Shown here: positions 37,267-46,604 of the stretch, in pieces
Layout of the letters: each line of letters begins with the position of its first letter
How positions within the stretch are numbered: the first letter of the stretch is position 1
Source: Pseudomonas sp.
GTDB lineage: Bacteria > Pseudomonadota > Gammaproteobacteria > Pseudomonadales > Pseudomonadaceae
Direction of reading: 5' to 3'
Assembly (NCBI GenBank): GCA_030656145.1
Contig: JAUSOF010000016.1
Span: forward strand, 1-64,000
Length of the DNA stretch: 64,000 nt
The notes under the pieces: generated by a model
Databases searched by the model: none
Told to the model about the DNA's origin: nothing
The model's input: the letters and a program-made list of their open reading frames with translations, nothing else
Made by a program: the position numbers and the translations under genes

Positions 37267-38043
37267 TTAGCTCGCCCGCGCCATTTCACGCAACAGTTGC
37301 AGGGCTTCGCTGGCGAAGTCCTGGTACTGCGCGAGGATATCGGCCATGCCAATCCAGAGAATCACCAAGCCCATGACCAGTGTCAGCGGAAAACCGATAG
37401 AGAAAATATTCAGCTGTGGCGCTGCGCGAGTCATCACCCCGAATGCCAGGTTGACCACCAGCAACGCGGTGATCGCCGGCAGCACCAGAATCAGCGCCGC
37501 GCCTATTACCCAGCCCAGCTTATTGGCCAGGTGCCAATAGTGCTCGACCAGAAAACCACCCCCCACCGGCAGCGTCACGAAGCTCTCGGCCAGCACCTCA
37601 AAGACCACCAGATGGCCGTTCATGGCGAGAAACAGCAAGGTCACTAGCATCAGCAGAAACTGCCCGATTACCGCCACCGAGATACCGTTGGCCGGGTCGA
37701 CCATGGAGGCAAAACCCAGGCCCATCTGCGTCGCCACGATCTGCCCGGCGATAACGAACGCATGGAAGAACAGCTGCAGAATAAACCCCAGCATCACCCC
37801 GATCAGCACCTCCTGGGCGATCAGAATAAACGTCGACAGGCTCAGCGCATCGACCTGCGGCATCGGCGGCAGGTTGGGCATCAGCACCACACAAATCGCC
37901 AGTGACAAGTACAAACGCACGCGCATCGGCACCAACTGCGTGCCAATGATCGGCATCACCATCAACAGCGCCGCGATACGAAACAGCGGCAGCAGGAAAG
38001 AACCCACCCAGCCACCGATCTGCGCCTCAGTCAGCTCCAGCAT
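37267..38043 (-). CDS. fliR: Flagellar export protein FliR
   Basis: A 258-aa polytopic membrane subunit of the FliPQR export gate. It starts MLELTEAQIGGWVGSFLLPLFRIAALLM. The ORF-track start 24 bases upstream is less likely. The family helices GVMLGFILQLFFHAFVIAGQ and PANGISVAVIGQFLLMLVTLLFLAMNGH are visible. It lies between fliQ and flhB. Confidence 0.96.
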   Translation of the reverse strand: MLELTEAQIGGWVGSFLLPLFRIAALLMVMPIIGTQLVPMRVRLYLSLAICVVLMPNLPPMPQVDALSLSTFILIAQEVLIGVMLGFILQLFFHAFVIAGQIVATQMGLGFASMVDPANGISVAVIGQFLLMLVTLLFLAMNGHLVVFEVLAESFVTLPVGGGFLVEHYWHLANKLGWVIGAALILVLPAITALLVVNLAFGVMTRAAPQLNIFSIGFPLTLVMGLVILWIGMADILAQYQDFASEALQLLREMARAS

Positions 38044-38099
38044 GGCAAAGCCCAATACCGAGACCAAGAAGAGCGCACAGTCGATTTAGGCATGGCCGT

Positions 38100-38369
38100 T
38101 CAGCCGATCAACATGGGAATGTTCATGATCAAGTTCTGCGTGTACTCCATCAACTGCTGAGCCAGCCAGGGCCCGGCAACGATCAGGGTGACCAGAATCA
38201 CCAGCAAGCGCGGCAGAAAGCTCAGGGTCTGCTCGTTGATCTGGGTCGCAGCCTGGAACATGGCGACCATCAAGCCGACCAGCAGACTGGGCACCACGAC
38301 GGTTGCGACTATCACTGCAGTCAGCCACAGCGCCTCGCGAAACAGGTCAACGGCTACCTCGGGCGTCAT
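38100..38369 (-). CDS. fliQ: Flagellar export protein FliQ
   Basis: An 89-aa protein with two transmembrane helices forming a hairpin (ALWLTAVIVATVVVPSLLVGLMVAMFQAATQINEQTLSFLPRLL), typical of FliQ in the FliPQR gate. It begins two bases after the fliP stop. Confidence 0.96.
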   Translation of the reverse strand: MTPEVAVDLFREALWLTAVIVATVVVPSLLVGLMVAMFQAATQINEQTLSFLPRLLVILVTLIVAGPWLAQQLMEYTQNLIMNIPMLIG

Positions 38370-38371
38370 GC

Positions 38372-39142
38372 TCAGGTTCCTCCGAAGCTAGCGGCAAGGG
38401 TGCCCATGATCAGCGCCCAGCCATCGATCAGAACGAACAACATGATTTTGAACGGCAGGGAAATGATCAGCGGCGAGAGCATCATCATACCCATGGCCAT
38501 GAGAATACTGGCCACCACCAGATCAATCACCAGGAACGGGATGAAGATCATGAAACCGATCTGAAACGCGGTTTTCAGCTCGGAGGTGACAAACGCCGGC
38601 ACCAGGATAACCAGCGGTGCATCTTCCGGGCTGGCGATGTCGGTACGCTTGGACAAGCGTACGAACAACTCCAGATCACTCTCGCGCGTCTGCGCCAGCA
38701 TGAAGTTCTTCAGTGGTACCTCGGCCCGGGCAATCGCCTCCTGAGCCGGCAATTGCTCATTGAGATAGGGTTGCAAGGCATCCTCATTAATCTTCTCGAA
38801 CACCGGCGCCATGATGAACAGGGTAAGAAACAACGCCAGTCCGACCAGAATCTGGTTGGACGGCGTCTGCTGCAAGCCCAGCGCCTGACGCAGGATGGAG
38901 AACACGATGATGATGCGGGTGAAGCTGGTCATCAACATAACGAAGGCTGGGATGAAGCTCAGCGCCGTCATGATCAACAGGATCTGCAGGCTAACCGAGT
39001 ACTCCTGCTGGCCTTCGGTGTCAGTACTCAGGGTGATCGCCGGGATCGACAACGGGCTGTCGGCAGCAAACACCTGGCCCGCGAAGACCATGGGCCCGAG
39101 CAGCGTGACCAGTACAACCAGCAGCAGGCGCAACGTACTCAT
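38372..39142 (-). CDS. fliP: Flagellar export protein FliP
   Basis: A 256-aa export gate core protein with a cleavable signal peptide ([23 protein letters not shown]), then four transmembrane helices with conserved [24 protein letters not shown] and [27 protein letters not shown]. The ORF-track start at 39145 is a TTG. ATG 39142, overlapping the fliO stop, is preferred. Confidence 0.96.
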   Translation of the reverse strand: MSTLRLLLVVLVTLLGPMVFAGQVFAADSPLSIPAITLSTDTEGQQEYSVSLQILLIMTALSFIPAFVMLMTSFTRIIIVFSILRQALGLQQTPSNQILVGLALFLTLFIMAPVFEKINEDALQPYLNEQLPAQEAIARAEVPLKNFMLAQTRESDLELFVRLSKRTDIASPEDAPLVILVPAFVTSELKTAFQIGFMIFIPFLVIDLVVASILMAMGMMMLSPLIISLPFKIMLFVLIDGWALIMGTLAASFGGT

Positions 39143-39576
39143 CAAGACTTGTCCTTCTGATCCTTGGCCAGCAACCCCATCAGGCGCTGGGCGAACTCGC
39201 TAGAGGCCGGCTCGCCGTCAGGCGAATGCACCGGATCTTTCAGCACATGCAGGGGCGCAATGCGTCCCGGCGTCAGCCCCAGGAGGACCTGCTCACCGCC
39301 GACCTGAACCAGCACCAGCCGATCACGCGGGCTGAGCGCCTGGCTGGCGACTATCTTGATCACCTGCTGGCCACCCCGCGGACCGAACTGCTGCACGCGA
39401 CGCATCAGCCAGGCGAGCAGGAAAATCAGGCCAATAACCAATAACAAGCCAAGCAGCAACTGCAGCAGTTGCCCGGCGATGCCGCTGCTGGCAATAGGCG
39501 CGACCGCTTGCGCCGCCGGTTCAGCGGCCAAAGCAGTGAGCGGCAGGAGCAAGGAAACGCCGAACAATTTGTGCAT
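39142..39576 (-). CDS. fliO: Flagellar protein FliO
   Basis: A 144-aa protein that stabilises FliP during gate assembly. It has a signal-like N-terminus ([20 protein letters not shown]), one transmembrane helix ([24 protein letters not shown]) and a small cytoplasmic domain ([26 protein letters not shown]). The overlap with fliP fits coupled expression. Confidence 0.93.
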   Translation of the reverse strand: MHKLFGVSLLLPLTALAAEPAAQAVAPIASSGIAGQLLQLLLGLLLVIGLIFLLAWLMRRVQQFGPRGGQQVIKIVASQALSPRDRLVLVQVGGEQVLLGLTPGRIAPLHVLKDPVHSPDGEPASSEFAQRLMGLLAKDQKDKS

Positions 39577-39599
39577 AGTCGGACTCTATCGGCACATTA

Positions 39600-39650
39600 A
39601 CAGGCCGTTGAAAAACTACTACATTGGCAAAAGTGCGTTAAAAATGGTTG
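39600..39650. repeat. Solo end of a MITE-related repeat in the fliN-fliO spacer
   Basis: CAGGCCGTTGAAAAACTACT in this 75-bp spacer resembles the terminal repeat of the element at 21149-21456 (CAGGCCGATGAAAAATG). Only one end is present. Confidence 0.4.
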
Positions 39651-39651
39651 G

Positions 39652-40122
39652 TTAACGCAGCTTCTTGATCCGCTCGCTGGGGCTGATCACGTCGGTCAGG
39701 CGGATGCCGAACTTCTCGTTGACCACCACCACTTCACCGTGGGCGATCAGAGTGCCGTTGACCAATACGTCCAGCGGCTCGCCAGCGAGACGATCGAGTT
39801 CGATCACCGAGCCCTGATTGAGCTGCAGCAAGTTACGGATGGTGATATCGGTGTTGCCGACTTCCATGGAGATCGATACCGGAATATCGAGAATCACATC
39901 GAGGTTCGGCCCTTCCAGATTGACCGGAAGATTGCCCCTGGGCGCGCTGCCAAACTCTTCCATGGGTGCGCGTGGCGCACTCGGCGCAGCAGCGCCACCA
40001 ACGGCGAGCATGGCATCGATATCATCCTGATTGGCGTCGTCGCCGGACTCGGAAAGGGCAGCTGCCCACTCATCGGCCAGGGCCTGCTCCTCGGGGGAGG
40101 TCTGTTCGTCTTCGTCTGCCAT
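39652..40122 (-). CDS. fliN: Flagellar motor switch protein FliN
   Basis: A 156-aa C-ring protein. The acidic, low-complexity N-terminus (about 1-70) leads to a SpoA domain (LDVILDIPVSISMEVGNTDI, GSVIELDRLAGEPLDVLVNG, VVVNEKFGIRLTDVISPSERI). It forms the lower C-ring with FliM and docks FliH. It is encoded 62 bases after fliM. Confidence 0.97.
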   Translation of the reverse strand: MADEDEQTSPEEQALADEWAAALSESGDDANQDDIDAMLAVGGAAAPSAPRAPMEEFGSAPRGNLPVNLEGPNLDVILDIPVSISMEVGNTDITIRNLLQLNQGSVIELDRLAGEPLDVLVNGTLIAHGEVVVVNEKFGIRLTDVISPSERIKKLR

Positions 40123-40184
40123 CGTCTGTCCTCGGCTGGCTTGTAGCGGATTGGGCGAGCACTACGCTGTTCAATGACAGCCTG

Positions 40185-41156
40185 TCAGCGCTGGCGGTCG
40201 ATGGGTTCTAACACTTGCAGCGCCAGATTACCTTTGTGCGCGCCAAGCTTGACCTTGAAGGCCGGCACACCATTGGCACACAGGATTACATGCTCGGGAA
40301 TATCCACCGGGATCACATCGCCCGGCTGCATATGAAGGATGTCGCGCAGCTTTAACTGACGCCTGGCCACAGTAGCGCCGAGGGGCACGCTGACATCCAT
40401 GATGTCTTCGCGCAGGGACTTGACCCAGCGCTCGTCCTGATCGTCGACATCGGACTGGAAACCGGCATCGAGCATCTCGCGAATCGGCTCGATCATCGAA
40501 TAGGGCATGGTGATGTGCAGATCGCCGCCACCGCCATCCAGTTCGATATGGAAGGTCGACACCACAATGACCTCACTCGGACTGACGATGTTGGCCAGGG
40601 CCGGGTTGACTTCCGAGTTGACGTACTCGAAGTTGATATCCAGCACCGCGTGCCAGGCCTCGCGCAGGTCGATAAACGCCTGATCGAGCACCATGCGCAC
40701 CACCCGCAGTTCGGTCGGGGTAAATTCACGCCCTTCGATTTTCGCGTGACGGCCATCACCGCCGAAAAAATTGTCGACCAGCTTGAACACCAGCTTGGCA
40801 TCCAGGATAAACAGGCCGGTGCCACGCAGCGGCTTCATCTTCACCAGATTAAGGCTGGTCGGCACATACAGCGAATGCACGTACTCGCCGAACTTCATCA
40901 CCTGCACACCACCCACCGCCACGTCTGCCGAGCGGCGTAGCAGATTGAACATGCTGACGCGGGTGTAGCGGGCAAAACGCTCGTTGATCATTTCCAGGGT
41001 CGGCATGCGCCCACGAACGATGCGGTCCTGGCTGGTCAGGTCATATTGCTTGACGCTCCCGGGTTCGACTTCGTCCTCGGCATCGACCAGCCCGTCATCG
41101 ACGCCGTGCAGCAGCGCATCGATTTCATCCTGGGAAAGCAGGTCTTGCACAGCCAT
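40185..41156 (-). CDS. fliM: Flagellar motor switch protein FliM
   Basis: A 323-aa C-ring switch protein. The N-terminal CheY-P-binding segment is intact (MAVQDLLSQDEIDALLHG), followed by the CheC-like middle domain with GGxG-type (FGGDGRHAK) and the C-terminal SpoA domain (LRDILHMQPGDVIPVDIPEHVIL). It follows fliL on the same transcript. Confidence 0.97.
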   Translation of the reverse strand: MAVQDLLSQDEIDALLHGVDDGLVDAEDEVEPGSVKQYDLTSQDRIVRGRMPTLEMINERFARYTRVSMFNLLRRSADVAVGGVQVMKFGEYVHSLYVPTSLNLVKMKPLRGTGLFILDAKLVFKLVDNFFGGDGRHAKIEGREFTPTELRVVRMVLDQAFIDLREAWHAVLDINFEYVNSEVNPALANIVSPSEVIVVSTFHIELDGGGGDLHITMPYSMIEPIREMLDAGFQSDVDDQDERWVKSLREDIMDVSVPLGATVARRQLKLRDILHMQPGDVIPVDIPEHVILCANGVPAFKVKLGAHKGNLALQVLEPIDRQR

Positions 41157-41214
41157 GTGGAGCTCCCCTGTAGGGTCTTGTAAGACAGTTCACGCTGGCG
41201 CGGCGAACATGCCC

Positions 41215-41736
41215 TTATTGCAGAACCAGGTTGGTGAACAGCACTTGCTCGACGGTCAACTTTCCCGTCTCCTGCTGCGCCAGTTCCTGCACGCTGGCCG
41301 TAGCCTGCTGACGCAACATTTCCTTGCCCACCGGGGTAATCAACGTCTCGAAATCCTGACCGGAGAACAGCATCACCAGCCGATTGCGCAACACCGGCAT
41401 ATGCACCTTGAGCGCATCGAGCGCCGCCTGATCGCGTACCAGCAAGGCAACGCTGACCTGCATATAACGCGCTCGCCCGTTATGGGTGAAGTTGACCACA
41501 AACGCCGGCACCAGCTCTTCGTAAATCGCCGCTTGCTTAACGGGCACTGCGGGTTCTGCAGACGCGGTCTCGGCGTCACTCTTGGGCGCGTCTTTATTGA
41601 GGAAGTACAAGGTGCCACCCACCGAGAGACCCACCGCCAGAAGCACGACCACGACAATCACGATGATGAGCTTCAACTTGCCGCCAGGTTTGCCCTCTGC
41701 GGGGGCCGAGTCTTGAGCCGCGTCTTTCTTAGCCAT
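41215..41736 (-). CDS. fliL: Flagellar basal body-associated protein FliL
   Basis: A 173-aa protein with a Lys/Ala-rich cytoplasmic start, one transmembrane helix (LKLIIVIVVVVLLAVGLSVGGTLYFL) and a periplasmic FliL domain (YEELVPAFVVNFTHNGRARY...). It associates with stators and affects torque. It is the first gene of fliLMNOPQR-flhB, behind a sigma-54 promoter. Confidence 0.95.
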   Translation of the reverse strand: MAKKDAAQDSAPAEGKPGGKLKLIIVIVVVVLLAVGLSVGGTLYFLNKDAPKSDAETASAEPAVPVKQAAIYEELVPAFVVNFTHNGRARYMQVSVALLVRDQAALDALKVHMPVLRNRLVMLFSGQDFETLITPVGKEMLRQQATASVQELAQQETGKLTVEQVLFTNLVLQ

Positions 41737-41786
41737 GCCAATTATCCGTCACTAATCGGAGTTCAATCCGTGTTCAAAGGGTTGAG

Positions 41787-41802
41787 AGCAAGTGTTATGC
41801 CA
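41787..41802 (-). promoter_or_regulatory. Sigma-54 promoter of the fliL operon
   Basis: TGGCATAACACTTGCT on the minus strand matches TGGCAC-N5-TTGCW with one change, 51 bases upstream of the fliL start codon. Confidence 0.88.
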
Positions 41803-41995
41803 GATTGCAACTGCCCGCAGTTGATCGGGCACCGGCCATGCGACACAGCCAGACAATCGCGTACGCATGAGCAATCGCGCTTCGACTCAACAATGGCCAG
41901 CGGGTATACCAGTCTCGCCCCTTGCTGTCACCCGAAAACGCCTGCTCGACCCGATTGCGGGGCCAGGCGGCTATCGGTTCGGTGCTCAGGGCGAG

Positions 41996-42205
41996 GCTTT
42001 TGCAGGAAGAGGCGGGCCGCGGGGCTTGAGCGCAGCGATGCCCATCGACCGGTTGCGCCGCCGGGTTTTATTGATTGGCCGCAGATCGTCGTGATGGGTA
42101 TCGCTGCGCTCAACACCATCCTACGGATGGATGGCCGCAGCGTTTTTGCAGGAAGCGGCGGGCCGCGTAGGCTTGAGCATAGCGATACCCATCGACCGGT
42201 TGCTC
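41996..42205. repeat. Direct and inverted REP-type repeats between fliL and fliK
   Basis: TTGCAGGAAG(A/C)GGCGGGCCGC...CCCATCGACCGGTTG occurs at 42000 and again 146 bases later at 42147. Between them is GATGGGTATCGCTGCGCTCA...CATCCTACGG in inverted relation to the copies' CATAGCGATACCCATC end. No gene is seen in 41737-42232. Confidence 0.8.
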
Positions 42206-42232
42206 AAGCGAGACGCGAGACTACTCGGCCCA

Positions 42233-43504
42233 TCAGGCGTAGTAGTCGACCATGCCGCGCCCACTGCCGGACAAGCTGCCATTAGACTCTAAACCCAGGG
42301 GCGCAAGCTCCTCCTCACCCCCACCCAGCAGGTCATTGTCGCTCCCGTCACGCCCCCGGCCATCCCCGCCCTGCTCCTGACCCTGCCAGCCGCGATTGAG
42401 CGACTGATCAGAAACGTTCACATCGAGCAGGTTCATGCCTTGCTGGGCGAACATCTCGCGCAGCCGGTGCATCTGCCCTTCGAGGGCTTCACGCACCCCG
42501 GCATGGGCGCTGGCGAAGGTCACCTGGGTCTGCTCCTGATTGACACTGATGCGCACTTCGAGGCGCCCCAGTTCGGCCGGATCAAGCTGGATCTCGGCAG
42601 ACTTGAGGTTCTGGCTGGAGAGCAACATCACCCGATCCACTACCGCCTCACTCCAGCCGGCCTGCTGCATGGGTACCGGCTGGCCAGCCATTAGCCCGGC
42701 GCGGGGTGCTTGCGCGGTCTGCTGGGCAACTGCCTGACTCAGCGCACTAAGCCTGGCGACGAAGTTCTCCGGACGGGTATCGGCGGCGCTTTCCTTGAGC
42801 GCCTCCAGCCCCTGCGTGGTCAGTTCAAGCGCCGGCAGTTCAGCCTCAGGCTCTGCCTGCTGAGCGCCCATGGCCGCGATGGCGCTGGCAAAACTTTGCC
42901 CGGCGCTTTGTGCCGTTTGCGTCGCAACGCCGGCCGGGGTGCCCTGCTCGGCCACTGCAGCCTTGGCTTTGGCGCCCAATTCCAAGGCCATACGCACGGC
43001 AGGCAGTTGCTCCAGAGCATCCAGCTCGGGATCGCCGTTGGCAGCCGGCAACTGGGTCAGCGGCGACCAGGCACCCGGCAGTGCTGCAGTCATCAGTGGT
43101 TGCGTCTCGCCAGCGAGGCCCAAGCCTGCAGTCTCGTCGTCCAGCGGTTGCTGGCCGAGCATACCCAACGCAAGCAACGGATCGAGGGCAGGATCATCCA
43201 CGCCAGTCTCGCTCGGCAAAAGCTTGCCGCTATCGGCAAACTGCGACGGCTGGCTAGCCGTCGCAACCCCCGGTGTTGGCGAATTTTGCGCATCCTGCGC
43301 TGCCGGTTTCGCGTCGCGATTGGGCTTGGCAGACGTATCGCTGCGCTCTGCAGCTTTGGCCTGACGCTCCTTGGCAAATACCTGAGCAAAACTGGAAGCC
43401 TCGTTCCTGCGGGGCTCGGCCGGTTTTTCCGGGGCTTTGCCTGCAGACGTCTTCGGCTTTATTTGCGGTGTCGACCGGAGGAGTGGATCGGGGGCGACGG
43501 CCAT
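42233..43504 (-). CDS. fliK: Flagellar hook-length control protein FliK
   Basis: A 423-aa secreted ruler. The long N-terminal part is Ala/Gln/Pro-rich and poorly conserved, and the C-terminal substrate-switch domain (about 290-385) carries SAEIQLDPAELGRLEVRISV and ALEGQMHRLREMFAQQGMNL. A Gly/Asp-rich tail follows. ATG 43504 is favoured over 43510 because GGAG is then 7 bases away. It lies after hptB, not in the fliLMNOPQR operon. Confidence 0.94.
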   Translation of the reverse strand: MAVAPDPLLRSTPQIKPKTSAGKAPEKPAEPRRNEASSFAQVFAKERQAKAAERSDTSAKPNRDAKPAAQDAQNSPTPGVATASQPSQFADSGKLLPSETGVDDPALDPLLALGMLGQQPLDDETAGLGLAGETQPLMTAALPGAWSPLTQLPAANGDPELDALEQLPAVRMALELGAKAKAAVAEQGTPAGVATQTAQSAGQSFASAIAAMGAQQAEPEAELPALELTTQGLEALKESAADTRPENFVARLSALSQAVAQQTAQAPRAGLMAGQPVPMQQAGWSEAVVDRVMLLSSQNLKSAEIQLDPAELGRLEVRISVNQEQTQVTFASAHAGVREALEGQMHRLREMFAQQGMNLLDVNVSDQSLNRGWQGQEQGGDGRGRDGSDNDLLGGGEEELAPLGLESNGSLSGSGRGMVDYYA

Positions 43505-43612
43505 GGGCATTCTCCATTCAAATGGGGGCGTGCCATAGCTTTAGCAAAGGCCGGGCCAAGTTACTGGCAGCGGGGCATGAACAATGGACAAGCGGCCCCT
43601 TGAGCGCCGTCT

Positions 43613-43966
43613 TTACGCCGTATAACGCTGACGCTCGGACTTGAACAAAATGCGCACGATGGCAAATTCACGCTCGATCTGCTCGATCAGCTCGGGCGCC
43701 TCGGCCAACAGCTCGCGCCGGCCGACTTCTTCGAGTTGCTTGCACAAACCGGCAAGTATGGGCGCCCCCATGTTGCTACAACTGCCTTTGAAGCAGTGCG
43801 CGGCCAGACGCAGGCTGTGCGCGTCGGCCTTACTCATGGCTTGACGCAACAAGCGCAGGCGCTCTTCGGAATCAGTCAGGTAGGTATCCAGCAACACCGG
43901 ATACTCATCTTCCATGACATCCTGCAACGCGGTCAGTACCGCGCTATCGAGATGAAGATCTGACAT
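43613..43966 (-). CDS. hptB: Histidine phosphotransfer protein HptB
   Basis: A 117-aa Hpt-domain protein with the phosphorylated His in LAAHCFKGSCSNMGA (near residue 57). In P. aeruginosa HptB receives phosphate from several hybrid kinases and passes it to HsbR, which is encoded immediately upstream here, so the assignment rests on domain plus neighbours. Confidence 0.9.
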   Translation of the reverse strand: MSDLHLDSAVLTALQDVMEDEYPVLLDTYLTDSEERLRLLRQAMSKADAHSLRLAAHCFKGSCSNMGAPILAGLCKQLEEVGRRELLAEAPELIEQIEREFAIVRILFKSERQRYTA

Positions 43967-43996
43967 ATGCTCGCTCCCTGATCATCAGCCAGGGGA

Positions 43997-45694
43997 TTAT
44001 GCCCCAGCCAACCAGGAAAACTCCACGCTGACACCCCGGCCATCCTCTGCCCAGGAGCAACGCTCGCTCAACTGGCGAACCAGCATCAGGCCGCGCCCAC
44101 ACAGACGGTCGACGCGCAGTTTATCCTCAAGGACCGCCTGCACATCGAACCCCGCACCACTGTCTTCGACCCGCACAGTCAGACGCCCACCGCCAGGCTC
44201 GGGAACCAGTTGCAGATGGAAGCGCACATAACCCTGGTGCAACTCGGCCAGTTTTGCGCTGCGCTGCTGGTAATACTCGGCAAAGCCTTCGACATCGCAC
44301 TTCAAGCTCGAATCCAGGCCCAGCACTCCATGCTCCAAGGCATTCGAGTAAAGCTCGGCCAGCACGCTGTACAACGCGCCGCCCTGGGGCCGCAAGCCTT
44401 CAACCTCGAGCAACAATTGCAGCAGCAACGGCAACGGATTGAAACGGCGTAGGGTTTCGCCACGGAACTCGAAGCTCGCCGACCAATCCAGCGGGCTGTT
44501 CTGACCACTGCCGGTGAAGGTCAGCGGCCCACGATTCAGGCTGCCCTCCTCGACCATGCTGACTTCAACCAGGCTGACGTCGTCCTGTTGTTCGCCACGA
44601 AAACTCAGCAGCGCCTGCTGCATTTCCGCGAACAGCTGTGACGGCTGTCGATTGGCGGCGAACACCCGCAGCAAGCGCATCTCGCCGAACAGCTCGCCCT
44701 GTTGATTGGACGCCTCCATTACGCCATCGGTCATCAGGAAAACCCGGTCACCCACCTCCAGCGGGAATACCTCATAACGATCATTGAACGCCGTAGGCTC
44801 CAAAATCCCCAACGGCAAATGACGCGACACCAGGGGTACCCGCTCACCGCCATTGGCGCGCAGCAGATAACCATCCGGCAAGCCGCCGCTCCACACCTCG
44901 ACAACCCGGCGCTGGAAGCTGATATTGAGCAGGGTGGCACAACAGAACACACCCAGCGGCAGGATGCGTTTGAGCTTGGCGTTGATCTCGCGCACGATCT
45001 CCGGCAGCGAATAACCCTTGGCCGTCATGCCATAGAACACCTCGGCCAGCGGCATGGCGCCAATCGCCGCCGGCAGGCCATGGCCGGTAAAATCGCCGAG
45101 CAGCACGTGCATGCCACCGGAAGGTTTGAATGCTGCGAGCAGCAGGTCGCCATTGAACAGGGCAAAAGGCGATTGCAGGTAGCGGATATTCGGTGCGGCG
45201 AGGCAGCCGGAATGCGCCACCTTGTCGAACACCGCCTTGGCCACGCGCTGCTCGTTGAGCAGGTACTCGTTGTGCCGGGCTATCAGGTCGCGCTGTTGCC
45301 GCACGGTATCCTGCAGGCGACGCAAGCGGTCCATGGCATTGATTTTTGCTTCCAGGATCACCCGGTTGTAGGGTTTGGCGAGAAAGTCATCGCCGCCCGC
45401 CTCCAGGCAACGCACCAGCGCTTCGCCTTCGGTCAAGGAGGTCAGAAAGATGATCGGCACCAGCTCATCGCCGGCTGCCTGCTTGATCCGCCGCGCTGCC
45501 TCGAAGCCGTCCATGACCGGCATCAGCGCATCCATCAACACCAATTGCGGGCGCTCCTGCTCGAACAGCGCAACCGCTTCCAAGCCATTGCTGGCTGTCA
45601 GGCTGCGATGCCCCTGACGGCTGACAATGGTCGACAACAGCATGCGGTCAGCAGCATTGTCCTCGGCAATCAGAATCGACAGACGCGGGGGCAT
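43997..45694 (-). CDS. hsbR: Response regulator HsbR: receiver, PP2C-like phosphatase and anti-sigma kinase
   Basis: A 565-aa three-domain protein. It has an N-terminal receiver (ILIAEDNAADRML, phosphoacceptor in LVLMDALMPVMDG, Lys in DDFLAKPY), a central SpoIIE/PP2C phosphatase (LLGDFTGHGLPAAIGAMPLAEVF, VFLMTDGVMEA) and a C-terminal HATPase of the anti-sigma type (ELYSNALEHGVLGL, VEDSGAGFD, CGRGLMLVRQLSERCSW). In P. aeruginosa HsbR phosphorylates or dephosphorylates HsbA depending on its receiver state. It sits between hsbA and hptB. Confidence 0.92.
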   Translation of the reverse strand: MPPRLSILIAEDNAADRMLLSTIVSRQGHRSLTASNGLEAVALFEQERPQLVLMDALMPVMDGFEAARRIKQAAGDELVPIIFLTSLTEGEALVRCLEAGGDDFLAKPYNRVILEAKINAMDRLRRLQDTVRQQRDLIARHNEYLLNEQRVAKAVFDKVAHSGCLAAPNIRYLQSPFALFNGDLLLAAFKPSGGMHVLLGDFTGHGLPAAIGAMPLAEVFYGMTAKGYSLPEIVREINAKLKRILPLGVFCCATLLNISFQRRVVEVWSGGLPDGYLLRANGGERVPLVSRHLPLGILEPTAFNDRYEVFPLEVGDRVFLMTDGVMEASNQQGELFGEMRLLRVFAANRQPSQLFAEMQQALLSFRGEQQDDVSLVEVSMVEEGSLNRGPLTFTGSGQNSPLDWSASFEFRGETLRRFNPLPLLLQLLLEVEGLRPQGGALYSVLAELYSNALEHGVLGLDSSLKCDVEGFAEYYQQRSAKLAELHQGYVRFHLQLVPEPGGGRLTVRVEDSGAGFDVQAVLEDKLRVDRLCGRGLMLVRQLSERCSWAEDGRGVSVEFSWLAGA

Positions 45695-45709
45695 AGTTCA
45701 AAACTCTGG

Positions 45710-46015
45710 TTAAGAGATCTGGAACAGCTGTTCGAAATTGGAGATGGAGAGGATTTTGCGAACGTCAGGATTGCAGTTGAGCAAACGGATTTGCGCACGA
45801 TCACCACCCGCATGATCACGCAATAACAGCAACATCCCCAGCGCCGAACTGTCTAGATAGGTCGTCCCCTTGAGGTCCACCACATAGCGCTTGGGGCTGA
45901 AATCGACGCGTTCGTAAGCATCACGAAATTCCTGGTGCGCGCCGAAATCGAAACGTCCCTGAATCACAATGGTCAACTCTTGCCCATCAGGCGAAGGCAG
46001 CGAGGTAATGGCCAT
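45710..46015 (-). CDS. hsbA: Anti-anti-sigma factor HsbA (STAS domain)
   Basis: A 101-aa STAS-domain protein with the phosphorylatable Ser in YLDSSALGMLLLLRDHAGG (near residue 57). Unphosphorylated HsbA binds the anti-sigma factor FlgM in P. aeruginosa, freeing FliA, and its phosphorylated form acts on c-di-GMP signalling. ATG 46015 has AAGGAG upstream. First of hsbA-hsbR-hptB, 139 bases after fliJ. Confidence 0.92.
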   Translation of the reverse strand: MAITSLPSPDGQELTIVIQGRFDFGAHQEFRDAYERVDFSPKRYVVDLKGTTYLDSSALGMLLLLRDHAGGDRAQIRLLNCNPDVRKILSISNFEQLFQIS

Positions 46016-46154
46016 GCATAACTCCTTAATCCAGCAGAACAGTCGATCGTACCCCAGGCACCGCTGCACGATTGTTATCGCGCCTGATCAAGCCTGAGAG
46101 CACAACCCTTATAAAGCAGATGTAGCACTCGCCAGCGCCTGCGGCAACAAACAA

Positions 46155-46604
46155 TCAAGCCGAATCATCTCGGCGTATGCGTTGTGATAGTTCATCGAGG
46201 AGTTTTTGTTCGCGTTTATCAGCACTCAAACGTGCTTCTTCCTGATAGCGCTTCACCAACTTGCGTAGGCCTTCGAGGCGAGCGTAACGCTGCTGCCAAA
46301 CCTCGCGCACCTTATGCAGATTGTTGTCATGCCAGGCCAAGGTCTGGCGCTGCTGGCCGATGGCGGTTTCCAGTTGGGAAAGAAATCGCTGATAGTTCAT
46401 CAACCACTGCCCGGAGACCCCACGCTGACCTTCAGTAATCCACTGCTGCTGATAATCGCCGCGGTAATGCTCCAACTCGCCCAGCTTGACCTGCGCCTGA
46501 TTCAGCAACCCCTGACAGTGCCCAAGCTGCATGGCAGCCTCTCGCTCGGCCCGCTCGGCCATGACGATAACCGGCGCCAGACGCGCAGCGCGGCTGTTCG
46601 ACAC
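46155..46604 (-). CDS. fliJ: Flagellar export chaperone FliJ
   Basis: A 149-aa all-helical coiled-coil protein that links the FliI ATPase ring to FlhA. Heptad-rich stretches run through most of its length (about 14-140). It starts at GTG 46604 directly after the fliI stop (TAA-GTG). Sequence conservation of FliJ is low, and position after fliI is the main support. Confidence 0.93.
   Translation of the reverse strand: MSNSRAARLAPVIVMAERAEREAAMQLGHCQGLLNQAQVKLGELEHYRGDYQQQWITEGQRGVSGQWLMNYQRFLSQLETAIGQQRQTLAWHDNNLHKVREVWQQRYARLEGLRKLVKRYQEEARLSADKREQKLLDELSQRIRRDDSA

Noticed and set aside
44702-45826. Plus-strand 374-aa ORF
   Set aside because: Antisense to hsbR, whose receiver, phosphatase and ATPase motifs are intact.
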